Below, in pieces: positions 43,445 through 52,913 of a DNA stretch of 64,000 nucleotides (position 1 is the first letter of the stretch; every line of letters begins with the position of its first letter). The position numbers and the translations under genes are program-made. Origin of the DNA: a bacterium (lineage in GTDB: Bacteria; Orphanbacterota; Orphanbacteria; Orphanbacterales; Orphanbacteraceae); the NCBI GenBank assembly GCA_025782575.1, contig JALGYY010000017.1, positions 671,892 to 735,891 of the forward strand, written 5' to 3'. The notes under the pieces were generated by a model. That model was given only the letters and a program-made list of their open reading frames with translations, was not told where the DNA came from and did not search any database.

Positions 43445-44383
43445 TTATGCCTCCCCCTCGGTCAGGACCTCATTACGATAGGACTCCCCGTCGGCGATGT
43501 TCCGCACATCAAAGGAGCGATCGATCTTCCGCGTGAGGCCGCGGAGCACCCGGCTCGGTCCGATCTCAAAGAACTTCTGAAATCCCTCTTCGCCCATCCG
43601 GCGGATCGACTGTTCCCACCGGACGGCGCCGCGCAGCTGTCGGACCAGCGCCTGGCGAAGCTCGTCCCCCGCAGCTACGGGGACGGCGTCTACATTTACC
43701 ACCACCGGAACCTCGGCGTCACGAAAATCGATATCGGCGAGGGTCGCCTGAAGTCCTTCGGATGCATAACCCATGAGTTCCGAATGAAAAGCGCCGCTCA
43801 CCGGGAGGGGGAGAACCTTTCTGGCTCCTCGCTCCGAAGCGAGGGCCATCGCCTTTTCCACCGCGGCTACCTCACCTGAAATGACGATCTGCCCGGGTGC
43901 GTTGTAATTCGCCGGCTGAACGATGCCGACCTCTTCCGCCTCCCGGCACGCCTGCACCACTTCATCGGCGCGGAGCCCCATGACCGCGGCCATTGCACCG
44001 GGCTTCTCAACACCAGCTTCAAACATCAGTTCCGCCCGCCGCTTCACCGCTTGAAACGCATCCTGAACAGTCAGAACCCGGGCGGCGACGAGAGCGGTAT
44101 ATTCGCCAAGACTGTGCCCCGCTACAATGCCCGGCTTCCAGCCCTGCGCCTCGATCAGTTTCAGAAGTGCGAGACTGACCATCATGATCGCCGGCTGAGT
44201 GTACCTGGTCTCTTTCAGCGTCTCCTCAGGCCCGTCAAAAGCGAGAGTGGAAAGCGGGTAGTCCATCACCTGGTCGGCAAGATCGAAAATCTCGCCGGTC
44301 TCCGGAAAATCCTCGCGCAGTTTCTTTCCCATGCCCACATGCTGCGAGCCCTGGCCGGGAAACAGATAGGCGAATCCGGACAT
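43445..44383 (-). CDS. fabD: Malonyl-CoA:ACP transacylase
   Basis: The start is ATG 44383 (MSGFAYLFPGQGSQHVGMG), overlapping the fabH stop (TGATG), with GGTGAG 6 nt upstream; the track adds 9 codons. The 312-aa product has the nucleophile Ser in AGHSLGEYTAL and the His in SGAFHSELM. It loads malonyl groups on the acyl carrier protein. Confidence 0.97.
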   Translation of the reverse strand: MSGFAYLFPGQGSQHVGMGKKLREDFPETGEIFDLADQVMDYPLSTLAFDGPEETLKETRYTQPAIMMVSLALLKLIEAQGWKPGIVAGHSLGEYTALVAARVLTVQDAFQAVKRRAELMFEAGVEKPGAMAAVMGLRADEVVQACREAEEVGIVQPANYNAPGQIVISGEVAAVEKAMALASERGARKVLPLPVSGAFHSELMGYASEGLQATLADIDFRDAEVPVVVNVDAVPVAAGDELRQALVRQLRGAVRWEQSIRRMGEEGFQKFFEIGPSRVLRGLTRKIDRSFDVRNIADGESYRNEVLTEGEA

Positions 44384-45369
44384 CAGATTCTCACCACTGC
44401 AGATGCCCATGTGAACCCGCCGCCGAAAACAACAGTGCCTATCAGGCTCCCCTTGCCGATTCTGCCGCTCCGGACAGCCTCGTCGAGAGCGATCGGGACA
44501 GATGCGGCCGACGTGTTCCCGTAACGATCGACGTTGACGAACACTTTTTCGATCGGGATCCTGAGGCGTTTGGCAACCGCTTCCATGATCCTGAGATTGG
44601 CCTGATGGGGAATGAGGAGGTCGAGATCGCCCGCCGTCACATCCGCGTCGCTTAGAGTCTCTTCCATCGCCGAAGTCATCAGCTTCACGGCATGCTTGAA
44701 GACCTCCCGCCCCTCCATTGTGATGACGTGAAGGTTCTTGTCGACCGTCTCGTGTGATGGGGGCATCCGCGAGCCGCCGGCGGGCATATGGAGCAGATGG
44801 GTCAGATTGCCGTCGCTATAGAGATTGATCGCCTCGATACATGATTCGTCCTCTGCCGGGGTGATGACAACAGCACCCGCGCCGTCACCGAAGAGAACAG
44901 CGGTCCTCCGCTCCGTCCAGTCAGTTATCGAAGTGAGAGTTTCCGCGCCGATCACGAGGGCGTTTCGATACACTCCCCCCTTGAGGAACGACGCCCCGAC
45001 AGAGAGGGAGTAGAGAAACCCGGAGCAAGCTGCCGAGAGGTCGAAACCGACCGCTTTCTTTGCGCCTAGATTGGCTTGCAGGATGCAGGCGGTCGATGGG
45101 AAAACCATATCGGGAGTCGCCGTTCCTACGAGTATGAGATCGAGGTCCACCGGATCGAGGCCGGCCGCTGCTAGAGCTTTCTCCGCCGCCGGCGTGGCAA
45201 GGTCAGACGTGGCGGAATGATCGGGAGCGATCCGCCTCTCTTTGATTCCTGTGCGAGTCGTGATCCACTCGTCGGTCGTGTCGACGATGCGCATCAGATC
45301 CTGATTGGTCAGTACGTTTTCGGGAACGTACGATCCTGTCCCCCGGATACAAACTCTCACACTACTCAA
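44383..45369 (-). CDS. fabH: 3-oxoacyl-ACP synthase III
   Basis: TTG start at 45369 follows AGGGGTG and overlaps the plsX stop; GTG 45360 is the alternative. The 328-aa protein has the Cys in SAACSGFLYSLSVG, the His in IPHQANLRIMEA and the Asn in RYGNTSAASVPIAL, the FabH triad. It starts fatty acid chains from an acyl-CoA. Confidence 0.97.
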   Translation of the reverse strand: MSSVRVCIRGTGSYVPENVLTNQDLMRIVDTTDEWITTRTGIKERRIAPDHSATSDLATPAAEKALAAAGLDPVDLDLILVGTATPDMVFPSTACILQANLGAKKAVGFDLSAACSGFLYSLSVGASFLKGGVYRNALVIGAETLTSITDWTERRTAVLFGDGAGAVVITPAEDESCIEAINLYSDGNLTHLLHMPAGGSRMPPSHETVDKNLHVITMEGREVFKHAVKLMTSAMEETLSDADVTAGDLDLLIPHQANLRIMEAVAKRLRIPIEKVFVNVDRYGNTSAASVPIALDEAVRSGRIGKGSLIGTVVFGGGFTWASAVVRI

Positions 45370-46396
45370 CAGTCACCCCTTGGTAAGCCTCGAGTTTGGT
45401 CTTGATCTCTCGATTGATGGCATGCTTCACGAACCGGCTTGCCATTCGAATCGCATTCGCGATCGCGAGCGGTGAAGAACGGCCGTGGCAGATAATCGTG
45501 ATCCCGTCGATTCCGAGAAGAGGCGCCCCTCCATATTGCTCATAACTGATTTGCGCCTTGAGAGCCTTGAGCACCGGCCTGAGAAGGACGGCTCCCGCCT
45601 TGGCCATCGGCCGGTTGGAAACCTCTTCGCGAACAAGCTCCGACATCCATTCAAAGACACTCTCGACGAATTTGAGAACCACGTTGCCGACGAACCCGTC
45701 ACAGACCGCAACGTCGGCCACCCCCCGGAAGAATCCCATGGACTCCACATTGCCGACGAAATTGAGATCAGCCTGAAGAAGGAGCTGATACGCTTCGCGG
45801 GTGAGTTCATTCCCCTTGTTCTCCTCCTCGCCGATATTGAGGAGGCCGACGCGTGGATTTTCCCGCCCGAGAATGTGCTCGGCATAAACGGCACCCATCT
45901 GGCCGAACTGAACGAGATCGGACGGGCGGCAATCTTTGGTGGCCCCGACATCGAGGAGCACATAGCCTCCGCGCATGCTCGGCACATGGGTGGCGATTCC
46001 GGGGCGACGAACCCCTGGAAGCCGGCCGAGAGCGAGCAGGCTGGCTGCCACGACAGCCCCCGTGTTTCCGGCGCTCACGAACGCGGCTGCCTGACCATCC
46101 TTCTGCAGTTGAAGACCACGCGCGATTGAAGAGTCGCGCTTTTTCCTGAGCGAGGAGGCGGCCTTCTCGCTCATGTCGATTTCCTGGGTCGTATGCAGGA
46201 TTTCCGGCACCCGAGGGAGGTCCGTGTAGTGGGCCAGCTCCCGCTTTACTTTGGCCTCATCACCAACAAGCACGACTTTGACGTCGCTTTTCGACTCCCG
46301 CAGGAACTCCGCAACACCCTGGACTACTACGGCAGGACCCTGGTCCCCGCCCATGGCGTCCACGGCTATACGGATGGGAGCGCCCCTGTCAGTCAT
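45362..46396 (-). CDS. plsX: Phosphate acyltransferase PlsX
   Basis: The start is ATG 46396 (MTDRGAPIRIAVDAMGGDQGP); the track ORF extends 28 codons into rpmF in another frame. The 344-aa product has the PlsX hallmarks VDAMGGD, FVSAGNTGA and CDGFVGNVVLKF. It makes acyl-phosphate from acyl-ACP for phospholipid synthesis. It lies 4 nt after rpmF and overlaps fabH, a conserved order. Confidence 0.97.
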   Translation of the reverse strand: MTDRGAPIRIAVDAMGGDQGPAVVVQGVAEFLRESKSDVKVVLVGDEAKVKRELAHYTDLPRVPEILHTTQEIDMSEKAASSLRKKRDSSIARGLQLQKDGQAAAFVSAGNTGAVVAASLLALGRLPGVRRPGIATHVPSMRGGYVLLDVGATKDCRPSDLVQFGQMGAVYAEHILGRENPRVGLLNIGEEENKGNELTREAYQLLLQADLNFVGNVESMGFFRGVADVAVCDGFVGNVVLKFVESVFEWMSELVREEVSNRPMAKAGAVLLRPVLKALKAQISYEQYGGAPLLGIDGITIICHGRSSPLAIANAIRMASRFVKHAINREIKTKLEAYQGVTVE

Positions 46397-46400
46397 AGTG

Positions 46401-46577
46401 TTACTCGACGACGATGATTCGCCGACCTTTGTAGTAGCCGCAATGGCCGCAGATTCTATGGGGGGTCTTCGTCTGGCCACAGTGTGAGCAAGCAGCCGGA
46501 CTAGGGACGGCGAGCGCGTGATGGGACCGTCTTTTGTCCCGCCGCGCCTTCGATGTCCGTCTTTTGGGCACTGCCAT
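46401..46577 (-). CDS. rpmF: 50S ribosomal protein L32
   Basis: The start is ATG 46577 ([20 protein letters not shown]), giving the normal 58 residues; the track start adds 17 spurious codons. It has four zinc-ligand cysteines (CSHC and CGHC) in the C-terminal ribbon, so it is the zinc-binding form of L32. Confidence 0.98.
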   Translation of the reverse strand: MAVPKRRTSKARRDKRRSHHALAVPSPAACSHCGQTKTPHRICGHCGYYKGRRIIVVE

Positions 46578-46579
46578 AG

Positions 46580-47119
46580 CTATTCCCTTTCCTTCCGATT
46601 CTCTGTGAGCTTCCGAACCGCCTCCCATGAGGGATGGATCGGTCTGGTGTCACATTCGCAATCTTTCCGGTTTCGATCGGTGCCGCAGATGGGGCAGATC
46701 CCCTTACATCCGGACCGGCAGATCGGTTTCATCGGGGATAATACCAGAACTGTCTCCCGAACGAGCGTATCGATCGTCAGAAAACCCTGGTTCGCCGACA
46801 AAAATTCCGGATCACTGTCATACTGGTCATCGAGTGCCTGAAGCATGTCTCCATCAAGCTGAGCCGCTTCGAAAAACTGCCCCTCGACCCGATCCTCGAA
46901 CTTGTCGAGACAACGAGAACAGGTCCGCTCGACAACCGCGTTCACTTCACCACGAAGAGTCAATGTCGTACCGGTCCGGGTGATCATCAGGCTGGCTCTC
47001 ACCTTTTTCCGGAAAACGGAATTCTCTTCCTCCAGATCGAGTTCCTCGGGGCCGGCTTCGAATTCGTACCGGTTGACCCCCTCCGCGATCCGGGACAGGT
47101 CGACCTCCATGGCAGACAT
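46580..47119 (-). CDS. yceD: YceD/DUF177 family protein
   Basis: The start is ATG 47119 ([11 protein letters not shown]), with GAGGAGG about 8 nt upstream. The 179-aa protein has the DUF177 plan: CSRCLD in the middle, then a C-terminal CXXXC...CPXC segment ([23 protein letters not shown]). The family is implicated in 23S rRNA accumulation and is almost always next to rpmF, as here. It is the first gene of the yceD-rpmF-plsX-fabHDG-acpP-fabF-rnc operon. Confidence 0.93.
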   Translation of the reverse strand: MSAMEVDLSRIAEGVNRYEFEAGPEELDLEEENSVFRKKVRASLMITRTGTTLTLRGEVNAVVERTCSRCLDKFEDRVEGQFFEAAQLDGDMLQALDDQYDSDPEFLSANQGFLTIDTLVRETVLVLSPMKPICRSGCKGICPICGTDRNRKDCECDTRPIHPSWEAVRKLTENRKERE

Positions 47120-47220
47120 GCCAGGACCCTCCTCGTGCGTCACTATCGTGTCCGCGTCTTGGGTAGCCGGATTGGCGGCACCTCGCCCGGCTCTGAGGTG
47201 GGATCTCGCCTGAACATGAC

Positions 47221-47249
47221 AATATATAGTGGGCGGTGAGATGCGTCAA
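47221..47249 (-). promoter_or_regulatory. Promoter of the yceD-rpmF-plsX-fab-rnc operon
   Basis: On the minus strand TTGACG (47249-47244), a 17-bp spacer and TATATT (47226-47221) form a near-consensus promoter about 100 nt before yceD. No FabT/FadR/FapR-like palindrome was recognised. Confidence 0.8.
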
Positions 47250-48171
47250 GTGGTCCCATCGGCGGCTGGAGGCCGATTGGGCCTCCCGATTGAGGGTGCG
47301 GAGGGGCTGCGGGGCGCCTGGGGGCGGCTCAGGGCCTGGCGGTGCCTCACGGGGCCGCGGGGGCGGGCGCCCTTGCGGGACTGCGGGGGTGGGCACCTCA
47401 CGGCCCGGCCCTGTGTGCCTCTCCACGGAAGTTCCGGGGTCACAAAAAATAAAACCCCCAAACGGGGCGTGGGAGTTAAGTATTGTGTCCCCGGAACTTC
47501 CCCCGGAACTAAATGGGCGGGAACGGTGCTCTCGAAGCTGTGCGCGACTCAGTTCCCGGGCAAAGACAGGTCTGTCGGGCAGACGCTCTGCTTCTCCGGA
47601 GTGAGCGCCAGGCTCCTCCCCAAAGCCGAGCTCGCGAAGCGGAGGTTCGGCCACACCAGAGCGGGCAACTGTTTCCACCCCCTCTCCCGCCTTGACCGGC
47701 TCACGCACCCCGGTCGATATCCGCTTGCTCTCTTTTTTGCTCGCCGCACGCGCTTTTCATTTTTCTCATCGCTGCAGCTTCTTGGCCGAATCATGTCGTT
47801 CAAGGAACTCGGCCATGAGCCCTCGGAACAGTTGCTCGTAGCATTGGGGGCTGTCCGGAGACGTATGCGTTTTCCTGGCGGCACCGATCCGTAGGTCCGC
47901 CCTATTTTCGATTATTTTGAATTTTCTATCGATTTAAAGAAATATTGCTTGACAGATTCTGGAGCCTATCGATTCCGGACATCTCCGATCCCTTGCCAGG
48001 TTCGTTTACAAGCGCCCCTCCTCTTTAGGAGCAAGTTGGATGCGATCTTCTCAGTGCCGTTTTCAGAATCATTGCCGGTCCTTCCTATGGGGCCTCTCTC
48101 GAAGCCGAAAAAGGGCATGCTAAGGTATCGGTGGGGCTCGGAACGAGATGGGTGGACAGGAGGGGAAGAAG
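47250..48171. other. Gene-poor accessory stretch containing a REP-like element
   Basis: Very GC-rich sequence at 47250-47420 gives long spurious ORFs in several frames. A REP-like palindrome lies at 47431-47518. The rest, up to the HNH pseudogene, has no recognisable gene. AT-rich sequence at about 47900-47960 could hold the promoter of the pseudogene. Confidence 0.45.
47431..47518. repeat. REP-like palindromic element, copy 1 (left arm degenerate)
   Basis: The right half (AACGGGGCGTGGGAGTTAAG, then TATTGTGTCCCCGGAACTTC and GAACTAAATGGGC) is nearly identical to the copy at 63784. The left arm is diverged: it keeps GTTCCGGGG but then reads TCACAAAAAATAAAACCCCC. Such elements are typical substrates of RAYT/Y1 (REP-associated) transposases; none is encoded in this window. 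Confidence 0.75.
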
Positions 48172-49320
48172 ATGACGACGAAGAAGATAGACTCGGTTCT
48201 GGCAAAGCTTTCCAACCATGAAATCATTCAGAAAGGGGATCGTGCGGTTCAGAGCCGACATGAGCTCTCCATCGAGATTCTCGAATGTCTGGTCGAGATC
48301 GAGGGGCGATCGATATTCTTAAAGGAAGGGTACTCCTCTCTGTTCGACTACTGCACGCGGAGATGGCACTACTCACCCCCCAAGGCGGGGCGGTTCATCG
48401 CGGCTGCCTGATGTATGAAGAACTTTCCAGATGTGCGGGATTTGCTTTCGCGGCGCAAGATTACACTCTGTGGCGTCTCCAGAATCGCCGGAATCCTGAC
48501 GAGTAAGAACTCCGACAAGATCCTTCAGGAAGTTTCAGGAAGGAGATTCGTGGAGATCGAAAAAATCGTCGCCTCGCTGAAGATCGCTCCGAAAACCCGG
48601 GAGTCGATCCGGCCGATCGGACTTCAGGAACCGGCGGTCGGTCGGGATCGAAGCGCCGATCACGAGGATCTCTTTCAGCCGAATCGAACACCTGAGAACT
48701 ATCAAATTGAGAGCGATGTTACGGATGACCTGGCGGATCAATCCGGGGGCAACTCTCCAATCGATAGCCCGAAAAAGAAACCCGGACATCGCTACGAAAT
48801 CCGATTCTCGGCGAGCGAAGAGTTCTGCCGGGATCTGGAACGGGCGAAGATGGTCTGCTCCCGGAGTTGGAGTCTGGAAGCGATCATAGGCAAAGCAATC
48901 AATGACCTGCTTGAGAAGCGGGACCCCGAGCAGAAAGAGGAGCGGCGGAAGAAGAGAGAAGTGAGGAAGCTGAGCAAGTCACGAGACTTGTTGCGGAGCA
49001 AATCGCCAGGCAAACCGGCAACCGTGAGCGGCTCAAAATCAGCCGATGAGAAAGAGTCTCCAGTCAGGGGAACAGAGGGGCTGCCCGTTCGTTCCCGGCA
49101 CATTCCGGCCCAGCTGCGGGACGCGGTATTCAACCGCGACAGAGGGCGCTGCACCTACACCAGTTCCCTCGGCATCCAATGCGACTCGACCGCTCATCTG
49201 TAGATCGACCACATCACGCCGTATTGCCGGGGAGGGGAGCACTTCCTCAAGAATCTTCGTCTTCTCTGTGGGAAACACAACCGGTTGGCGGCGCGGGAGA
49301 TGTCACTGACGAAACGTTGA
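48172..49320 (+). pseudogene. HNH endonuclease of DUF222/13E12-like type, with two in-frame stops
   Basis: AGGAGGGG lies about 7 nt before ATG 48172 (MTTKKIDSV). The frame stays open across 383 codons except for a TGA (48409-48411, after GRFIAAA) and a TAG (49201-49203, inside the HNH motif between STAHL and IDHITPYCRGGEH). Reading through gives the helical N-terminal domain and a C-terminal HNH nuclease (RDRGRCTY ... HNRLAAREM). Both stops fit single C-to-T changes, from CGA (Arg) and CAG (Gln). The middle is Lys/Arg-rich. It is homologous to, and convergent with, the truncated gene at 49303. Confidence 0.82.
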
Positions 49321-49950
49321 GAGACGGGGGAGTGGGACGGATAACGAGAAGCGGTTAAAGTGGATCGGGAGAGAAACGCATACGTCTCCGGACAGCCCCG
49401 TTTCCTGACCGCCATTTCGGCGGTCGGAAACTAGTCGGTTTGATTCAGAAATAAAGAGATCGGTTGGCTCGGCGGGAGGCTCTGTCGGTTCAATCCTTCC
49501 GATCGACTTCACTTTGTCACGAATCAGAACGGCCGGCTTGTCTTCCGCGAGAATGGCGTCGATTTCCCGAAGTCTCTTCCCGGTCACTCTTCGGAGAAGT
49601 TCGTTTTTGTTTTCCGGAGTGAGGCTGTTCGAGATCTTTGCGACGGCACAGAACGAGATTTCCCCCCGCTCGATCATCCCCTCGATCTCGGGATAGAGTG
49701 CGATGGACCTGGCTGTCTTGATCCGGCGGAAGGCTGCCGAGTCGGAGTATCCGAGTCCCCGGCTCGCGTAGTCGTGAATCGATGAATAGCCAAGGTCGAG
49801 ATACAGCTGTCGCCGGTCCACTTCAATCAGCAGATGGACGATTCGAAGAGTGATCGATCGTTCGGCGCGAATCTGATTCTTGAGATCGCGGATGAGTTCC
49901 TGGTCGGATAGTGGCGGAAATTTCGACTTTTTATGGTCATACCCCTTCAT
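49303..49950 (-). pseudogene. Truncated homologue of the HNH endonuclease (HNH domain missing)
   Basis: ATG 49950 (MKGYDHKKSKF) is one of several possible starts; the track's TTG 50022 overlaps a promoter-like TATATA. The 215-residue frame matches the N-terminal domain of the facing pseudogene (LLIEVDRRQLYLDLGYSSIHDYASR ... EISFCAVAKISNSLTPENKNELLRRVTG). It ends before any HNH motif, in a tail unlike the family (SLPIHFNRFSLSVPL). Its stop overlaps the 3' end of the other copy by 18 nt, so the break point lies exactly at their junction. It may be a remnant of inversion or deletion between two copies. Confidence 0.65.
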
Positions 49951-50022
49951 CGCTCTAGCCTGACGTGATGGGGTCATGGTCAGAGTATATACCCTGTTTT
50001 TCTGACTTCGAGGGAGCGTCAA

Positions 50023-50343
50023 GATGACTCAAAACGGGCTCAGGGAGCGATCGGAGGGTCAGAAATGAAATAATTCCAGTTGAAGAGCCTGGGAGAGGTT
50101 CCTCCGGTCATCCTAGCATGGCGCATGTGGGCTAAGCGATTTATGTCTCAACAATGTGTCAATCATTATTTTGAGAAAAGTGAGATTTTGGAGAGATACT
50201 TTCGTGAGATCGGGCAGCTCGATTCTGGCCCCCGACCACCGGCCGAAGCGGAGTACTCGTCCAATATCAATGACTGAAGATGTGACCCCGTTGTTGCCGG
50301 GCGCTTACTTGATGAGAGTCCGCTTCCTGACCCCTCACCGACC
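50023..50343. other. Intergenic region right of the HNH remnants
   Basis: No gene, RNA or repeat is recognised. The 65-codon plus-strand ORF here lacks a ribosome site and resembles no family. Confidence 0.35.
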
Positions 50344-51612
50344 TCAGGCGAGAACTTCCTCAAGCGGCTTCGGGAGCTCCGGACCTGCCACGGCGAGGGA
50401 GTAGGCGTCCGTCCGGAGGAGCCGGCGGGCCACGGTGAGAACGCTTTCTCGATCCACGCTTTCGACCAGAGCTTTATATTGCTTCAGATAGTCAGGACCG
50501 AGATTGTAATACTCTTCATTCAACAGAAAAGCGGCGATCCCTTCGTTTGTTTCGAGCCGGAGGGGAAGACTGTCGATCAGGAATCGCTTGGTATCCGCCA
50601 TCTCCATTCTGGTCACCTTTTGCTGCCTGATTCGATCGATCTCTTCGAGAACGACCTGCACCGCTCGTCCCACATGATCGGGGCCGACACCGCCGGCGAC
50701 CACGAACGGCCCCGCGCCAACCGAAGGACGGAACCCGCTCCCCACATAGTAAGCGAGACCTTCTTTTTCGCGGATCCGCGCACCCAGTCGTCCTCCGATG
50801 CCGAAGGCGCCAAGGATCTGATTCATGACGACCGCATTGTAGAAGTCATCGTCCAGCCGGGGAATCCCGACGTACCCGAATTGAAAGTCGTTCTGCGACT
50901 TATCCTTTAATACTTTCGTTTTGATCCGAATCCTGTTCGGTGTATGAGCATCGGCCACAGCCGGCGGAAAGGGATCCCCCTTTGCTTTCCAGTTTCCCAG
51001 AATCGTCTTTACCCGGCGAAGGGTCTCTCGCTCATTGATGTCCCCGACAATGACCAGTATGCCGCCGTTCGGATGATAGTGGTCGGCATGGAAGCGGGCG
51101 ATATCCCGGCGGGTAATACGACTCACGCTCTTCCTCGTTCCGCTGGAAGACCGCCGATAGGGATGGGCCGGCCGGTAGAGAGACTGTCGGAGCATCCTCC
51201 CCGCCACCGCTCTCGTGTCATGGTCGTCTTCCTGAATCCCGCTCACGATCTGACCCTGAATCCGCCTGAGGGCGGGCATCGGGAATGTCGGCTCCACTAT
51301 CATCTCACGAAAGATCCGAAGGAGCTTCTCCAGATCGCCTCTCATCATCGATCCGAGAAGAATCGTGGCATGCGCATCCACAGCCACATCAGTTTCAGCG
51401 CCGACAAAGTCGATCCAGTCGGCTATCTTCTCTCCGCTCCGCTTCTTCGTCCCTTCTTCGAGCAGCAGCCCTGTTAAGAGCGCCGTCCCTTCCTTGTCAC
51501 GCGGATCGTGCACAGAACCCGTATGCAGGCAGAGCCTGACCGCCACAGCCGGACTGAGAGGATTGGATTTCACAATTACCCGGAGCCCGTTCGAGAGAAC
51601 CTCCCGCCTCAT
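50344..51612 (-). CDS. M16-family peptidase homologue lacking the zinc motif (partner subunit)
   Basis: The 422-aa protein has the M16 fold pattern (LSNGLRVIVKSNPLSPAVAVRLCLHTGSVHDP; GILVIVGDINERE; REKEGLAYYVGSGFRPSVGAGPFVV). Where the HXXEH motif should be it reads LLTGLLLEEGT, so it cannot bind zinc. Such proteins pair with a catalytic M16 subunit and form the substrate chamber, supplying the R/Y residues of the C-terminal domain. Its start overlaps the stop of the catalytic partner by 4 nt (ATGA). No export signal is evident. Confidence 0.9.
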   Translation of the reverse strand: MRREVLSNGLRVIVKSNPLSPAVAVRLCLHTGSVHDPRDKEGTALLTGLLLEEGTKKRSGEKIADWIDFVGAETDVAVDAHATILLGSMMRGDLEKLLRIFREMIVEPTFPMPALRRIQGQIVSGIQEDDHDTRAVAGRMLRQSLYRPAHPYRRSSSGTRKSVSRITRRDIARFHADHYHPNGGILVIVGDINERETLRRVKTILGNWKAKGDPFPPAVADAHTPNRIRIKTKVLKDKSQNDFQFGYVGIPRLDDDFYNAVVMNQILGAFGIGGRLGARIREKEGLAYYVGSGFRPSVGAGPFVVAGGVGPDHVGRAVQVVLEEIDRIRQQKVTRMEMADTKRFLIDSLPLRLETNEGIAAFLLNEEYYNLGPDYLKQYKALVESVDRESVLTVARRLLRTDAYSLAVAGPELPKPLEEVLA

Positions 51613-52913
51613 CCCCTTCCTCCCTTCCCGTTTCGCCCGGGAACATAGGTTCCGACCGTACGGTTCCTGCGTCGCAGAATCTCCTGTCCGAAGTCCCGAA
51701 CCTGGGCGGCCGTAACCGCTTCGATTCGCTCGCGGAAAGTCTCTACAAATCGGTGACTCTGAATCGTCTCGAAATAGCCGAGCTGATGAGCGATCTCCGT
51801 GACCGAATCACTCTGAAATACCGACATGGCTCGAATCTGATTCTTCGCTTTTTCAAGCTCCCGTTTCGTTGGTGTCTTCGATGCGACCGAATGCAGAACA
51901 CGGAACAGCTTCTGCTCCAGTTTGGCGAGTGAGACTCCGGCAGCTGCCGTTGCCGAGAAGTAGTAGAGAAAGGGATCGCGCGTCGGGATATAGAATGATC
52001 GGATACCCGTAGCGATCCGCTTGTCTACGAGTTCCTTGTAGAGGGGTGAGCTCTTTCTTACATCGCCGTCGTAACTCCAGATGCTGGTCCCCTTGGCACC
52101 CCCGATAATGGCATCGAACAGCAGCAGGCAATAGACGTTCTCGTCATTCACGGACGGAGCACGATACGCGACATGCAGATAGGTGGTGGAACCGCCCCCC
52201 TCGATCGAGACGCGCCTCTCCCCCTGTTGAGGCATTTCGGGCGTTCGATAGAGATCGGATCGTTCTCCGGAGGGGATCCCTCCGAACAGCCGTCTGATCT
52301 TCTTCATGGCTCCCACCGGGGAGAAGTCACCCGCCACTACTAGAGTGGCGTTCGAAGGGACATAGTGTTCACGATAAAAGTCGACCATATCCTGATGAGC
52401 CATCCGCTCTACATCCGGCTCCCAACCGACCGTAGGCCATCGATAGCCATGGGAACTGAAGACCGACGCCGTCACCTCTTTATCCAGAATCGACTCGGGA
52501 CTGTTTTCGCCCATATGGAGTTCAGAGAGAATAACCGAACGCTCTGACTCAAACTCGGCGGCATCAATCACGCTTCGGGACATGCGTTCCGCTTCGAGTT
52601 CGAGCGCCAGACCAAGATGTTCTTTCGGGAGCGTTTCAAAGTACGTGGTCTGATCGATCCACGTGTATCCGTTCCAGTAGCCTCCCCTCTTTTCGATCAG
52701 GCTCTTCATGTCTTCTTTGGAGAACTTGCGAGTCCCCTTGAAGTTCATGTGCTCCAGCCAGTGGGAGATCCCGGTGATGCCCGGCCGTTCATAGGAGGAA
52801 CCTACTTTATACCAGCACCAGACGCTTACGATCGGGGCGGTTCGTGCCGGCTGGAGCAGTACTTTCAGACCGTTCCGGAGCGTATGTTCGATCAGCTCAG
52901 TCTTCGGACTCAA
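51609..52913 (-). CDS. M16-family zinc peptidase, catalytic subunit
   Basis: The 434-aa protein has the inverted zinc motif HWLEH (residues about 47-51, in GISHWLEHMNFKGT) and the distal Glu about 77 residues later in the ELEAERM-type helix. It starts LIEHTLRNGLKVLLQPARTAPIVSVWCWYKVGS, the usual M16 N-terminus. It overlaps the beta-propeller gene upstream and the M16 partner downstream, each by 4 nt, so all three are translated together. Function is probably turnover of peptides; the location is unclear because no signal peptide is visible. Confidence 0.92.
   Translation of the reverse strand: MSPKTELIEHTLRNGLKVLLQPARTAPIVSVWCWYKVGSSYERPGITGISHWLEHMNFKGTRKFSKEDMKSLIEKRGGYWNGYTWIDQTTYFETLPKEHLGLALELEAERMSRSVIDAAEFESERSVILSELHMGENSPESILDKEVTASVFSSHGYRWPTVGWEPDVERMAHQDMVDFYREHYVPSNATLVVAGDFSPVGAMKKIRRLFGGIPSGERSDLYRTPEMPQQGERRVSIEGGGSTTYLHVAYRAPSVNDENVYCLLLFDAIIGGAKGTSIWSYDGDVRKSSPLYKELVDKRIATGIRSFYIPTRDPFLYYFSATAAAGVSLAKLEQKLFRVLHSVASKTPTKRELEKAKNQIRAMSVFQSDSVTEIAHQLGYFETIQSHRFVETFRERIEAVTAAQVRDFGQEILRRRNRTVGTYVPGRNGKGGRG

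Noticed and set aside
47229-47894. 221-codon plus-strand ORF next to the fab operon promoter
   Set aside because: It begins in the operon's -10 region and runs through the REP-like element in very GC-rich sequence; the translation is low-complexity and matches nothing.
48409-49203. TGA and TAG inside the HNH frame as selenocysteine or pyrrolysine codons
   Set aside because: Homologous positions, judged from the facing copy and family pattern, are Arg and Gln-like, not redox or Pyl sites. No SECIS-like hairpin was seen after the TGA, and two different stops in one gene fit decay better.
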